Of a DNA stretch of 64,000 nt, positions 25,071 through 33,155 are shown piece by piece. The notes under the pieces are model-generated. The model had not been told where the DNA came from. It was given only the letters and a program-made list of their open reading frames with translations, and did no database searches. Origin of the DNA: G963663365 sp963663365 (GTDB lineage Bacteria; Hinthialibacterota; Hinthialibacteria; Hinthialibacterales; G963663365); the NCBI GenBank assembly GCA_963663365.2, contig CAXXIH010000004.1:1178001-1242000 (forward strand), in the 5' to 3' direction. The position numbers and the translations under genes were made by a program. Positions within the stretch are counted from its first letter, which is position 1; the number at the start of each line of letters is the position of its first letter.

Positions 25071-26732
25071 ATGGTCTCCGAATCCTCTTTGCCCCGGCTG
25101 TTTCCCCGCATTTTACTTGGTGTCCTCTTGGCGCTTTTGGCAGCGCTGCAGGTCCATTTCATCGTGCGGGATGTCTTGCCCTTGTCGTGGGATGAGTCTT
25201 TTCACAGCCTTCTTGCCCTACGGATGTTCAAGACACTTTCGGGTGAGGGTGCTCCGGGTGTAGGTGTATTGGATGTTTCCGGTTATTACCCGCCGTTGAT
25301 CTATATCTTGTCGGCTCCGGGCGCCTTCATTTTCGGACGTAGCCTGGATGGGCTGTTGGCTGTGCAGGTTTTGCTTTTGCTGGTGCTTGTGTGGTCCACC
25401 TATGGATTGGGCCGCCGGATCGGGGATTGGCCGACAGGGCTTTTGGCCGCCTGGTTTGTGGCCACGGCTCCGATGATCTTTGGGGCCTCACGCACGTTTC
25501 TATTGGATGTACCTCTTACAGCCTTTGTGACATTGACCTTGTGGGTTTTGTTTGTTTTCTTTGACACTCCCCGTCCGGGTTGGGCGATTTTGCTGGGCGT
25601 CCTGACCGGTCTGTCCATGTTAGTTAAATGGACCGCGTTTCTTTTTCTATTGGGGCCGTTGCTGGCCATGCTGCACATGCGGGCTTATGACAGTCCTCTT
25701 CCCCATCCGCTGGCATTTGCCGATAAAGTCCGAAAAGCGTTTGTTTCTCTTATCCGGGAGCACACCGATGTTGTGCTGGGCGTGAGTTTGGCGATTGTGA
25801 TTGGGGCCGCGATTGGGTTGCCTTGGTATCAAAACCATTTCGATCATGTGTTTAAATCTTTTGCCGCTGATCCGGTAGCTCACGATATTTTTGCGCGTCC
25901 GGGCACCAGCGAATCGCTTAATAAACTGGAGTTGTGGGGTTTCTATCTCCGTGCTCTCGGAAGCAACCAATTGCATTTGATTCCGGCATTGATTCTGCTG
26001 GGCGGTTTTTGTCTAAAGTTCCGGGAATCATCGCCGGGACGTATGGCTTTGTTTTACGGTTGGTTGTTGGCGATTGCCGCGTTCACGTTCATCCCCCTTA
26101 AGGATCCACGATTCACATTGCCAGCCATTCCGCTGCTTGCCGTTGCAGGGGCTGAGGGGCTTGTATGCGCGCTTCGCGGGGCCAAACGGGCCGTGCTTGC
26201 CTTACTAATCGCAGTATTTGTAGCGATTGGAGTCCTCCAGTGGGGAATGACCAGCTACCGGTGGATAACAGACACGAACACAATGCTGCCAACGCCTATC
26301 GGTGAAGTAACATTGTGGGGACCGGGCTGGCATGGGACGGCGATACGTATCCGGGAAGAATGGCCGTTAGATAAAATTGTGCAGACAATCCACCTGGATC
26401 GAGATCATCGCAATCGTGATGTGTTGGTCCTTTCCAATTTTACCTATCTGCATCCTGCTGTGCTGCAATTTGAGGCGAGCCTGCAAAACAAGCCGCTTCG
26501 GTTTACGTATGTGAAAAACGCCTGGAAGCCACCCGAGGATGCTATTCGCGAAGCGCATTGGATTATCACCAAAACCGGCGATGCAGGGCCCGGTTTTACA
26601 TCCCGTGGTGTGCCGGAATTGGTTCAACGTCTTTACAATTCTACCGATCCGTTGCGAGATGGGCTCAATACTGTTGCCATTTTCCCGCTGCCGGATGGCA
26701 CTGAAGCCGCACTTTATGAACGTCAGGAGTAA
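25071..26732 (+). CDS. GT-C type glycosyltransferase (ArnT/PMT-like)
   Basis: A protein of about 553 residues with some ten membrane helices. The first periplasmic loop contains LSWDESFHS, the position of the catalytic Asp-Glu motif of GT39/GT83 (PMT, ArnT) enzymes, and SGYYPPLIYIL follows, also typical. Such enzymes transfer a sugar from a polyprenyl-phosphate donor to protein or lipid A on the outer side of the inner membrane. The C-terminal third is a soluble domain with YxSTDPLRDGLN-like strands. I start at ATG 25071; a TTG at 25050 is possible. A role in glycosylating flagellin or surface protein is only a guess from the neighbouring flagellin gene. Confidence 0.82.
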   Translation: MVSESSLPRLFPRILLGVLLALLAALQVHFIVRDVLPLSWDESFHSLLALRMFKTLSGEGAPGVGVLDVSGYYPPLIYILSAPGAFIFGRSLDGLLAVQVLLLLVLVWSTYGLGRRIGDWPTGLLAAWFVATAPMIFGASRTFLLDVPLTAFVTLTLWVLFVFFDTPRPGWAILLGVLTGLSMLVKWTAFLFLLGPLLAMLHMRAYDSPLPHPLAFADKVRKAFVSLIREHTDVVLGVSLAIVIGAAIGLPWYQNHFDHVFKSFAADPVAHDIFARPGTSESLNKLELWGFYLRALGSNQLHLIPALILLGGFCLKFRESSPGRMALFYGWLLAIAAFTFIPLKDPRFTLPAIPLLAVAGAEGLVCALRGAKRAVLALLIAVFVAIGVLQWGMTSYRWITDTNTMLPTPIGEVTLWGPGWHGTAIRIREEWPLDKIVQTIHLDRDHRNRDVLVLSNFTYLHPAVLQFEASLQNKPLRFTYVKNAWKPPEDAIREAHWIITKTGDAGPGFTSRGVPELVQRLYNSTDPLRDGLNTVAIFPLPDGTEAALYERQE

Positions 26733-26910
26733 GTTTGGTTATCTTGGCGTCAATGTTTGCGAGCATCCCCTACCTCCCATGCATGAATAGGCCGTGGTAG
26801 CTTCTGCATTCTTGGTCCGGACATTCTATTCTAACGGTTGTATCCGGTATCCATACCATTAGCCGGAAACACAACGGTTCTTTTTTATTTCAGTCCACAC
26901 CGCAGAAATA

Positions 26911-27699
26911 ATGGCCATACTCGACGAAATTCTGGAACATAAGCGGCAAGATTTGGCTGTCCGTCAGGAACGGATAACGCTTGAACGGCTCAAAGAACAG
27001 GTGGAGCGTGTTTCTTCACCACGCGATTTTGCGGCTGCTTTGAAACGGCCCGAAGGCGCGCCGGTTCGTATGTTGGCCGAGATCAAAGCGGCCTCGCCCT
27101 CTGAAGGAAGAATCCGCGATGATTTCGATCCGGCGGAGATTGCCGAAATCTACGAAGAAGCGGGCGCGGCGGCTATTTCGATTTTAACGGAAGATAAGTT
27201 CTTTGGGGGTGAAGACGAACACCTGATTACCGTAAGTTCGATCACCGAGCTCCCGCTGCTTCGCAAAGACTTCACAATCTCCGAATATCAGATTTGGGAA
27301 GCGCGCACATTACGGGCCGATGCGGTTTTGCTTATGACCCAAATTTTAAGTCCGGATGAGATTGCGGCGTTTATGAAGGTCACTCACGATTTGGGAATGA
27401 CCGCTTTTGTGGAAGCGCATACGGAAGAAGAATTGGATATCGCTATATCCAGCGGCGCACGGGTTATCGGAATCAACAACCGAGATTTTCGAACTTTGAC
27501 AACGGATTTAGGTACGACCGAACGCCTGTGCGGCCGTGTGCCTGAAGACCGGATTTTGGTGAGCCAAAGCGGGATATCGGACCCTGCCGATATTCAACGT
27601 TTGGCCAAACTTCGTATCGATGCGGTGCAAGTGGGGACATCGCTCATGCGCCAAGACGATATTCAATCGTTTTTGGCAAGTCTGATGCCGGGGGCCTAA
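26911..27699 (+). CDS. trpC: Indole-3-glycerol phosphate synthase
   Basis: A 262-residue (beta/alpha)8 enzyme of tryptophan synthesis that closes the ring of CdRP to indole-3-glycerol phosphate. Family residues seen: E57 and K59 in LAEIKAASPS, K119 in LLRKDF, E168 in FVEAH, N190 in INNRDF, and S220-G221 in VSQSGI. The position corresponding to the conserved active-site Glu of the SESGI motif (E210 in the Sulfolobus enzyme) is Gln219 here. No other trp gene is adjacent; an ABC permease gene follows after only five bases. Length is normal. Confidence 0.94.
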   Translation: MAILDEILEHKRQDLAVRQERITLERLKEQVERVSSPRDFAAALKRPEGAPVRMLAEIKAASPSEGRIRDDFDPAEIAEIYEEAGAAAISILTEDKFFGGEDEHLITVSSITELPLLRKDFTISEYQIWEARTLRADAVLLMTQILSPDEIAAFMKVTHDLGMTAFVEAHTEEELDIAISSGARVIGINNRDFRTLTTDLGTTERLCGRVPEDRILVSQSGISDPADIQRLAKLRIDAVQVGTSLMRQDDIQSFLASLMPGA

Positions 27700-27704
27700 G
27701 GGGG

Positions 27705-28706
27705 ATGTGGACTTATACAATCAAACGTTTGCTATTGGCCATCCCGACGCTTTTTGGCATTACCATCGTAACATTTTTAATTATTCACCTCGCTCCCGGT
27801 GACCCGGCGCAAATGCGTATCGGCATGGGGGGCAACCTGAGCCAAGCCAACGCCAAGCAAATTATCGAAAAGACACGTGAACGGTTTGGCCTCGATTCAC
27901 CGCTGCATGTCCAATACGCACGGTGGATTTATAATGTATGCCGTCTGGATTTCGGGCGTTCCTTTGATGACGACCGGCCTGTAACCGAAAAAATTCTGGA
28001 ACGTTTGCCGATCTCGCTGCAACTATCATTAGGCTCGCTGATTCTCAGCTATTTGATTGCCATTCCTATTGGTGTTTTTTATTCGGCACGCCAGGGCACT
28101 TTGGGAGACCAGCTGACTACTATAGGGATGTTTATTCTTTATTCGCTGCCCAATTTCTGGTTGGCAACGATGGCCCTTGTATTTTTATGTGGCGGGGATT
28201 TTTGGCGGATATTTCCCGTAACCGGTTTGGAATCGGAGCATTTCGGCGACCGGGATTTGTGGACGACGCTGCTCGACCGGATTTGGCATTTAATTTTGCC
28301 GATGGGTTGTATGACGTATGCGAGCCTGGCCTATCTTTCCCGTTATGCGCGGGCGGGGATGCTCGAAGTTATCCGTCAGGATTACATCTTGACCGCCCGG
28401 GCCAAGGGAGTTCAAGAAAAGATCGTCATTTTCAAACACGCTTTTCGTAATGCGCTGATTCCCCTACTGACGCTTATGGCGCAGCTTTTACCGGCGCTTT
28501 TGGGTGGGAGTGTCATTATCGAGACGATCTTTGCCATACCGGGTATGGGGCTATTAACTTTTGAAGCGGTGCTACAGAGAGATTATCCAACGATTATGGG
28601 GGTGTTTACGTTTTCCGCCATTTTGACCTTAATCGGTTTTATTTTGACCGATTTATTGTATGCCTGGGCGGATCCCCGGATCACATTTGAAGGGAGCCAA
28701 TCATGA
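27705..28706 (+). CDS. Peptide/oligopeptide ABC transporter permease, DppB/OppB type
   Basis: A 333-residue inner-membrane permease with about six helices. It begins WTYTIKRLLLAIPTLFGITIVTFLIIHLAPGDP, typical of DppB, and has the EAA-type coupling loop TARAKGVQEKIVIFKHAFRNALIPL that contacts the ATPase. ATG start five bases after trpC; its stop overlaps the next permease by four bases (ATGA). Neither substrate-binding protein nor ATPase genes are nearby. Substrate class (peptide, nickel or sugar-like) cannot be read from the permease alone. Confidence 0.93.
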   Translation: MWTYTIKRLLLAIPTLFGITIVTFLIIHLAPGDPAQMRIGMGGNLSQANAKQIIEKTRERFGLDSPLHVQYARWIYNVCRLDFGRSFDDDRPVTEKILERLPISLQLSLGSLILSYLIAIPIGVFYSARQGTLGDQLTTIGMFILYSLPNFWLATMALVFLCGGDFWRIFPVTGLESEHFGDRDLWTTLLDRIWHLILPMGCMTYASLAYLSRYARAGMLEVIRQDYILTARAKGVQEKIVIFKHAFRNALIPLLTLMAQLLPALLGGSVIIETIFAIPGMGLLTFEAVLQRDYPTIMGVFTFSAILTLIGFILTDLLYAWADPRITFEGSQS

Positions 28707-29704
28707 GCGATGCTTTAGGTGGTTCCTATTTCCGGATGGTCCGGAAACGGTTTTGCCGTCAGACCAATGCAGTTCTGGGTTTGATAATCATTCTTATTTT
28801 GGTTGTGGTTGCGATTGGCGCGCCGGTGATTGCAGGCAGTAAACCGATTGTGATGAAACAAAATGGAGAGATTTCATTTCCCGCGTTTTCATCCAATTCC
28901 AAGTACAATTTGATAGATTTTTCGACATTGCGCGAAAACGAATCTGAATCCGAGGATACGTGGGCGATTTTTCCGTTGATTCCGCATGGCCCTTTCGACA
29001 CCGATATTCTCAGCATTCGTGAAGCTCCCAGCCGGGAACATTGGTTGGGTACGGACGATGTGGGCCGGGATGTCATGTCGCGTATGATTTGGGGTTCGCG
29101 GATATCGTTATCGGTGGGCTTGGTGGCGGTTAGCATTTATATTTTTATCGGTACGGTATTAGGAGCGTTGGCGGGTTATTTCGGCGGTTGGGTGGATGAT
29201 GTGCTTACCCGTTGTATCGAAGTGATGATCTGCCTGCCGACGTTGATGTTCTTGATTGCGGCGATTGCGTTCCTTGGTCCGGGACTTTTTAATGTGATGC
29301 TGGTGATCGGCCTGATCAGTTGGCCGGGTGTGGCGCGTTTGGCCCGCGCCGAGTTTTTACGTCTGCGCAATATGGACTATGTCACAGCAGTTAAGGCGTT
29401 GGGGTGTTCGCACGCCCGGGCGATGTTCCGGCATGTGTTGCCGAATGCTCTGGCTCCGATTTTGGTTTCCGCGACATTTGGCGTGGCCTCCGCGATTCTT
29501 TTGGAATCTTCACTTTCATTTCTCGGATTTGGTGTGCCTGAACCCAATCCGAGCTGGGGAGGCCTTTTGGCGAACGGCCGGACGTATTTTTCATCATGGT
29601 GGCTGACGGTATTTCCGGGCGGGATGATTTTCATCACGATCTTATCGTATAACCTGGTCGGCGAAGGTTTACGCAATGCAGTGGATGCCCGCTTAAAAGA
29701 CTGA
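28703..29704 (+). CDS. Peptide/oligopeptide ABC transporter permease, DppC/OppC type
   Basis: A 333-residue partner permease. It has the N-terminal OppC_N-like helix (VLGLIIILILVVVAIGAPVIAG), HWLGTDDVGRDVMSRMIWGSRISL typical of DppC, and the EAA loop TAVKALGCSHARAMFRHVLPNALAP. An insert of about 70 residues between helix 1 and the HWLGTDD motif is somewhat longer than in many homologues. Translationally coupled to the DppB-like gene. Confidence 0.93.
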   Translation: MSDALGGSYFRMVRKRFCRQTNAVLGLIIILILVVVAIGAPVIAGSKPIVMKQNGEISFPAFSSNSKYNLIDFSTLRENESESEDTWAIFPLIPHGPFDTDILSIREAPSREHWLGTDDVGRDVMSRMIWGSRISLSVGLVAVSIYIFIGTVLGALAGYFGGWVDDVLTRCIEVMICLPTLMFLIAAIAFLGPGLFNVMLVIGLISWPGVARLARAEFLRLRNMDYVTAVKALGCSHARAMFRHVLPNALAPILVSATFGVASAILLESSLSFLGFGVPEPNPSWGGLLANGRTYFSSWWLTVFPGGMIFITILSYNLVGEGLRNAVDARLKD

Positions 29705-29771
29705 ACGCGGTTTAAGCCCCATGCCGCTGTGACCGATCACAATGTTCCTCGTTTTTTAGGAGTTTTTGCCC

Positions 29772-30155
29772 ATGATTAAATTTGTCATGATTGCAATCGG
29801 CGGCGCCACCGGCGCGATTCTGCGTTATACGGTGGCCGGGTGGGCGCAAAAACTCACCGAGAGTTCGTTTCCGGCGGGAACGTTTACGGTCAATATTTTG
29901 GGTTGCCTTTTTATCGGAATTCTCGGAGCCTTGTTTGCGGGTCCGCATTTGATCCGCGAAGAGTACCGTTTCGCTATTTTGGTGGGACTTTTAGGAGCAT
30001 TTACGACGTTTTCCACGTATGCTTGGGAGACATTGAGTTTGGTGAATGATGGGCAGCTAACCTATGCCATGGGGAATATTTTACTGAGCAATGTTGCCGG
30101 ATTGATTGCGGTGTGGATCGGTTACCGGTTGGGCCAGACACTATTTGGTGTGTAG
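29772..30155 (+). CDS. crcB: Fluoride exporter FluC/CrcB
   Basis: A small four-helix channel of about 127 residues. Motifs: GGATGAILRY in helix 1, TVNILGCLFIGIL with the conserved Asn in helix 2, and GLLGAFTTFSTYAWE with the TTFST fluoride-path motif in helix 3. FluC works as an antiparallel dimer that expels fluoride. AGGAG lies 9 bases before ATG 29772; a TTG two codons earlier is less likely. The 67-bp leader does not show a recognisable fluoride riboswitch. Followed by a DUF190 gene, a common pairing. Confidence 0.95.
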   Translation: MIKFVMIAIGGATGAILRYTVAGWAQKLTESSFPAGTFTVNILGCLFIGILGALFAGPHLIREEYRFAILVGLLGAFTTFSTYAWETLSLVNDGQLTYAMGNILLSNVAGLIAVWIGYRLGQTLFGV

Positions 30156-30188
30156 CGGCGAGCGGCGGAACATTTTGGAGTGTATGTC

Positions 30189-30569
30189 ATGAAAATTCCC
30201 CAAGATGGTTATTTGTTGCGTATCTTTATCGGCGAAAGCGATAAGTGGCACGGGCAGCCGCTGTATGAAGCGATTGTGAAAAAAGCCCGCGAATTGCAGA
30301 TGGCGGGCGCAACGGTGCTTCGGGGGCCGATGGGATTTGGGGCCAAAAGCCATTTGCATACGGCGAAGATTTTACGTTTGTCGGAAGATTTGCCGATTGT
30401 GATCGAAATTGTAGACAGCAAAGAGAAACTCGATGGCTTGCTGCCGCATTTGGATGAGATGGTGGGGGACGGTTTGATAACCATGGAACGTGTGCAGGTG
30501 ATCAAATACCGCGCGGGTGAAGAGCGCAAAGGATCTCCGCAGGGCAAGTCATTCACAGAAGTCCCATAA
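30189..30569 (+). CDS. DUF190 family protein
   Basis: A 126-residue soluble protein of the DUF190 family, recognised by LLRIFIGESDKWHGQPLYEAIVKKARE, GATVLRGPMGFG and LPIVIEIVDSKEKLDGLLP. The fold is PII-like (ferredoxin-like trimer). It often neighbours crcB, suggesting a regulatory or sensing role in fluoride or related ion homeostasis, not proven. GGAG sits 8 bases before ATG 30189; a GTG three codons earlier is possible. Confidence 0.9.
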   Translation: MKIPQDGYLLRIFIGESDKWHGQPLYEAIVKKARELQMAGATVLRGPMGFGAKSHLHTAKILRLSEDLPIVIEIVDSKEKLDGLLPHLDEMVGDGLITMERVQVIKYRAGEERKGSPQGKSFTEVP

Positions 30570-30701
30570 TTTTCGTAAAAAACCGACAGATTGGATTGCC
30601 ATAAAGCACGCCGGGTGTTTTTCCTTCCGGGGATAGCTTCCATTACGCAATTGAAATTCGGATAATTTTTCCATCTCAATAATTATTTAGGAGATGGGGA
30701 C

Positions 30702-31388
30702 ATGAAAATTCGTAAGACGCTGCAGTACAGCGGAATCGCGTTACTTGTTTGTTTCACATTCGCATTGGCCGGAACAGCTTCAGAATCCGGCCCGAAGGCC
30801 GATCCCAAAGAACGCATCAGCGCTGAACTTAAGGCTATGGCTGAACGTCCGGCCCAAACCAAGTGCCCGATTTCCGGAGAACCGATTTCGGGAAAAAACA
30901 CCTTTACGTATATGGGGCATAACATTCAAACCTGTTGCCCCGACTGTGTAGCCAAAGTCAAAAAGGATCCGCTTTCGGCAATTTTGAAAATCCGTTTGGC
31001 CGGTGAAGAGCCTGCATTAGCCGAGGGTTTTAGCCACCAGACCACCTGCCCGGTGCGGGGCGGGAAAGTGGCCGACACCGTTTACGAAGTACGCGACAAT
31101 ATCCTTGTGAAGTTCTGTTGTGCGGGCTGTGAAGAAGGGTTTAAGAAAAACCCCGAAAAGACGGCCAAAGAAATGCTCGATCAGAAAATTGCGCCGACCT
31201 TGATTACTTTGGAGCAGAAAGCCTGCCCTGTATCCGGCGGCCCGGTTTCAAAAGATATGTTTACTGTCTTTGAAGGCAAAAAGATTGGGCTGTGTTGTGC
31301 AGCCTGCAAAGGCGCTGTGGATGCAAAGGCCGCCGAGTATATGCAAACGCTACGCGATGAAGGCATTGTGCTTGCATCGAGCGAATAA
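30702..31388 (+). CDS. Exported protein with three TRASH/YHS-like Cys repeats
   Basis: A 228-residue protein with a signal peptide (hydrophobic residues 11-23, likely cleavage near AGTAS). Three repeats follow, each with CP-x-x-G and then CC-x-x-C: C55 with C78-C79-C82; C116 with C139-C140-C143; C175 with C198-C199-C202. The distance from the first cysteine to the CC pair is 23 residues in all three. The repeats resemble TRASH/YHS heavy-metal-binding domains, here in a periplasmic or secreted setting. A role in binding copper, zinc or another soft metal is likely; the partner is unknown. GGAG lies upstream of the ATG. Convergent with the GT2 gene. Confidence 0.75.
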   Translation: MKIRKTLQYSGIALLVCFTFALAGTASESGPKADPKERISAELKAMAERPAQTKCPISGEPISGKNTFTYMGHNIQTCCPDCVAKVKKDPLSAILKIRLAGEEPALAEGFSHQTTCPVRGGKVADTVYEVRDNILVKFCCAGCEEGFKKNPEKTAKEMLDQKIAPTLITLEQKACPVSGGPVSKDMFTVFEGKKIGLCCAACKGAVDAKAAEYMQTLRDEGIVLASSE

Positions 31389-31437
31389 CAAATAGCCTTT
31401 TGTCCGGGCGCGGGATAGAAGTTGTGTTAGGGGTGGC

Positions 31438-32247
31438 CTAGCCGAGCGGAAGGTCTTCATCCGGCGGTGCGGTTGTTTCGTGCGGAGAGGCGAGGCCCTC
31501 TTGGACTTCGTATAGGTACATGTAGCGCATGAACATCGAGAACGCGGCGAACATGGCGATCATCAGACCCGGCAGGCCATCTAAGAATCCCGCGCGGAGC
31601 ACATAGACTTTGAAGAATTTTGCCAGCGGCTTGAGTCCGAGCGTAATCCAGCCCGCGCGTTGGCCTTTGACTTCGGCATTTTCCGCGCCCCAACGGGCAT
31701 AGCGTTGGAAGCGCTCCATCCATTCATCCAGATTGGCATAGGGCTCGTGCAGCAGTGCGCCGCTAAGACGGCCCGTATTGCCATTGGTTTTGAGCTCGGG
31801 GTGGACCTGGCGGGGGATGAATTCGCAACGGTCTTTACGGAAAAAACGTACGACGGTGTCATTACCCCAGCCGCCGTGTTTGATCTGTTTGCCCATAAAC
31901 GAGTTCTTGCGGGGCAGGTGATAGGCCACCGCATTCGGCTTTTTCTCCAGTTTCCTCAAGATTTCATCGCGCAATTCTTGTGTGACCTGCTCGTCACTGT
32001 CGCAGATCAGAGTCCAGTTGTGGGTGGTTTGCTGTAAGGCCCAGGTGTTTTGCGCGGCGTAGTTTTGATAGGGCGTGTGCCGAAACACATGCTCGGTGTA
32101 CTGCTGGGCAATGGCTACGGTCTCATCGGTGGAGCCGGAGTCAACGACGACCAGCTCATCCACAAATTCGAGGGACTTGAGACATTTGCGCAGCTTATGG
32201 GCCACATTGAAAGTCAAGACGATGGCGGATAGGGGTTCACGAGCCAT
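31438..32247 (-). CDS. Glycosyltransferase family 2 (WaaE/KdtX-like)
   Basis: A 269-residue GT-A glycosyltransferase: LSAIVLTFNVAHKLRKCLKSL, the nucleotide-binding VVVDSGSTDET, and the DSDEQVTQEL metal motif (DxD-like). It then has FIPRQVHPEL and a hydrophobic C-terminal segment (GLPGLMIAMFAAFSMFMRYMYLYE) as in LPS-core transferases of the WaaE group. It likely adds a hexose to lipopolysaccharide core or a related glycan at the cytoplasmic face. ATG start; divergent from the complex I cluster with 405 bp between. Confidence 0.88.
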   Translation of the reverse strand: MAREPLSAIVLTFNVAHKLRKCLKSLEFVDELVVVDSGSTDETVAIAQQYTEHVFRHTPYQNYAAQNTWALQQTTHNWTLICDSDEQVTQELRDEILRKLEKKPNAVAYHLPRKNSFMGKQIKHGGWGNDTVVRFFRKDRCEFIPRQVHPELKTNGNTGRLSGALLHEPYANLDEWMERFQRYARWGAENAEVKGQRAGWITLGLKPLAKFFKVYVLRAGFLDGLPGLMIAMFAAFSMFMRYMYLYEVQEGLASPHETTAPPDEDLPLG

Positions 32248-32652
32248 GGGTGCTTTATTATCGGTTATGAGGACGTGGTTTGCAAATCTTGGGGGGGCAA
32301 CTGTTTGATTTTATGAAAGTTGCTCAAGTTAAAATAAGTTGACATGTGGGCGGGCCAATCCAGTGGAAATGGTGTTCCGTTCCAGTATATGAGGAGACGG
32401 AAGGGGTTCGCGGAAAGTTCTAAGATTGATAGGCTGGACAAAGAGCCTGTTCAATGAGATGCAGGCCCACTATGGGCAGGGGAACGATACGCTGGATTCT
32501 CGTTCGGAAAATACTTAGGTTGATATCCGGAGCGCGAGCCTCGCATGAGGTTCGTCGATGCCGGTATGTTGTTGAATACAAACGATACGATGATCCGGCA
32601 CCGTTTGGCCCGAAAGGGCTACGGTTGCGATTTTATTGAAAGACAGCGAACG
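32248..32652. other. 405-bp gene-free region before nuoE
   Basis: Divergent intergenic region between the GT2 gene and nuoE. A candidate promoter toward nuoE is TTGATT (32305-32310) with TAAAAT (32330-32335), but the spacing of 19 is wide. The nuoE frame is open further upstream to an ATG at 32545, but that extension has no ribosome-binding site and does not resemble NuoE. Nothing else is seen. Confidence 0.5.
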
Positions 32653-33123
32653 ATGCCTACGATCCATGAAGCCGCATTGAGCGAAGCGCAGCAAATCGTT
32701 GAGAAATTCCCAGTTAAACGTTCATCGGTGATTCCGCTTTTGCATTTGGCGCAACGTTGTTACGGATATGTTTCGCCCGATGCGATGCGCGAGGTGGCGG
32801 AGCTTTCGGGCCTTACACCGGCGCAAGTGCAGGGCGTGGCGACGTTTTATACGATGTTTCCGCTGAAACCACGCGGTACGTATCACGTCGAAATTTGCCG
32901 CAATATCTCTTGCGATATCACCGGCGCGAAAGATATCGGGAAACGGGCCATCGAAAAACTGGGTATCGGCTGGGGCCAGACTTCAGCGGATGGCCGTTTC
33001 ACACTCGACAAAGTGGAATGCATCGGCAATTGCAGCCAAGGTCCCTGTATGCAAATCAACGGCAAGGAATACGGCCATCTGACTCCGGATGAGTTCGATG
33101 CCGTTATCGATGCTTTGGAATAG
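32653..33123 (+). CDS. nuoE: NADH-quinone oxidoreductase subunit E
   Basis: A 156-residue thioredoxin-fold subunit with a 2Fe-2S cluster (N1a). The four cysteine ligands appear as CRNISC and CIGNC; GYVSPDAMREVAELSGL and GVATFYTMFPLKP are strongly conserved. It works with NuoF in the NADH-oxidising arm of complex I. I start at ATG 32653, which gives the family length; a longer frame exists but looks non-coding. First gene of the nuo cluster, with nuoA-D missing upstream. Confidence 0.95.
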   Translation: MPTIHEAALSEAQQIVEKFPVKRSSVIPLLHLAQRCYGYVSPDAMREVAELSGLTPAQVQGVATFYTMFPLKPRGTYHVEICRNISCDITGAKDIGKRAIEKLGIGWGQTSADGRFTLDKVECIGNCSQGPCMQINGKEYGHLTPDEFDAVIDALE

Positions 33124-33155
33124 AGTTGAAGAAGTAATTCACCGGACGGTATATC

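Noticed and set aside
29705..29771. Fluoride riboswitch before crcB
   Set aside because: The leader is only 67 bp long and I cannot find the conserved GGNGAUGG core or the pseudoknot pattern.
32545..32652. N-terminal extension of NuoE
   Set aside because: The extra 36 residues do not resemble NuoE and the upstream ATG lacks a ribosome-binding site.
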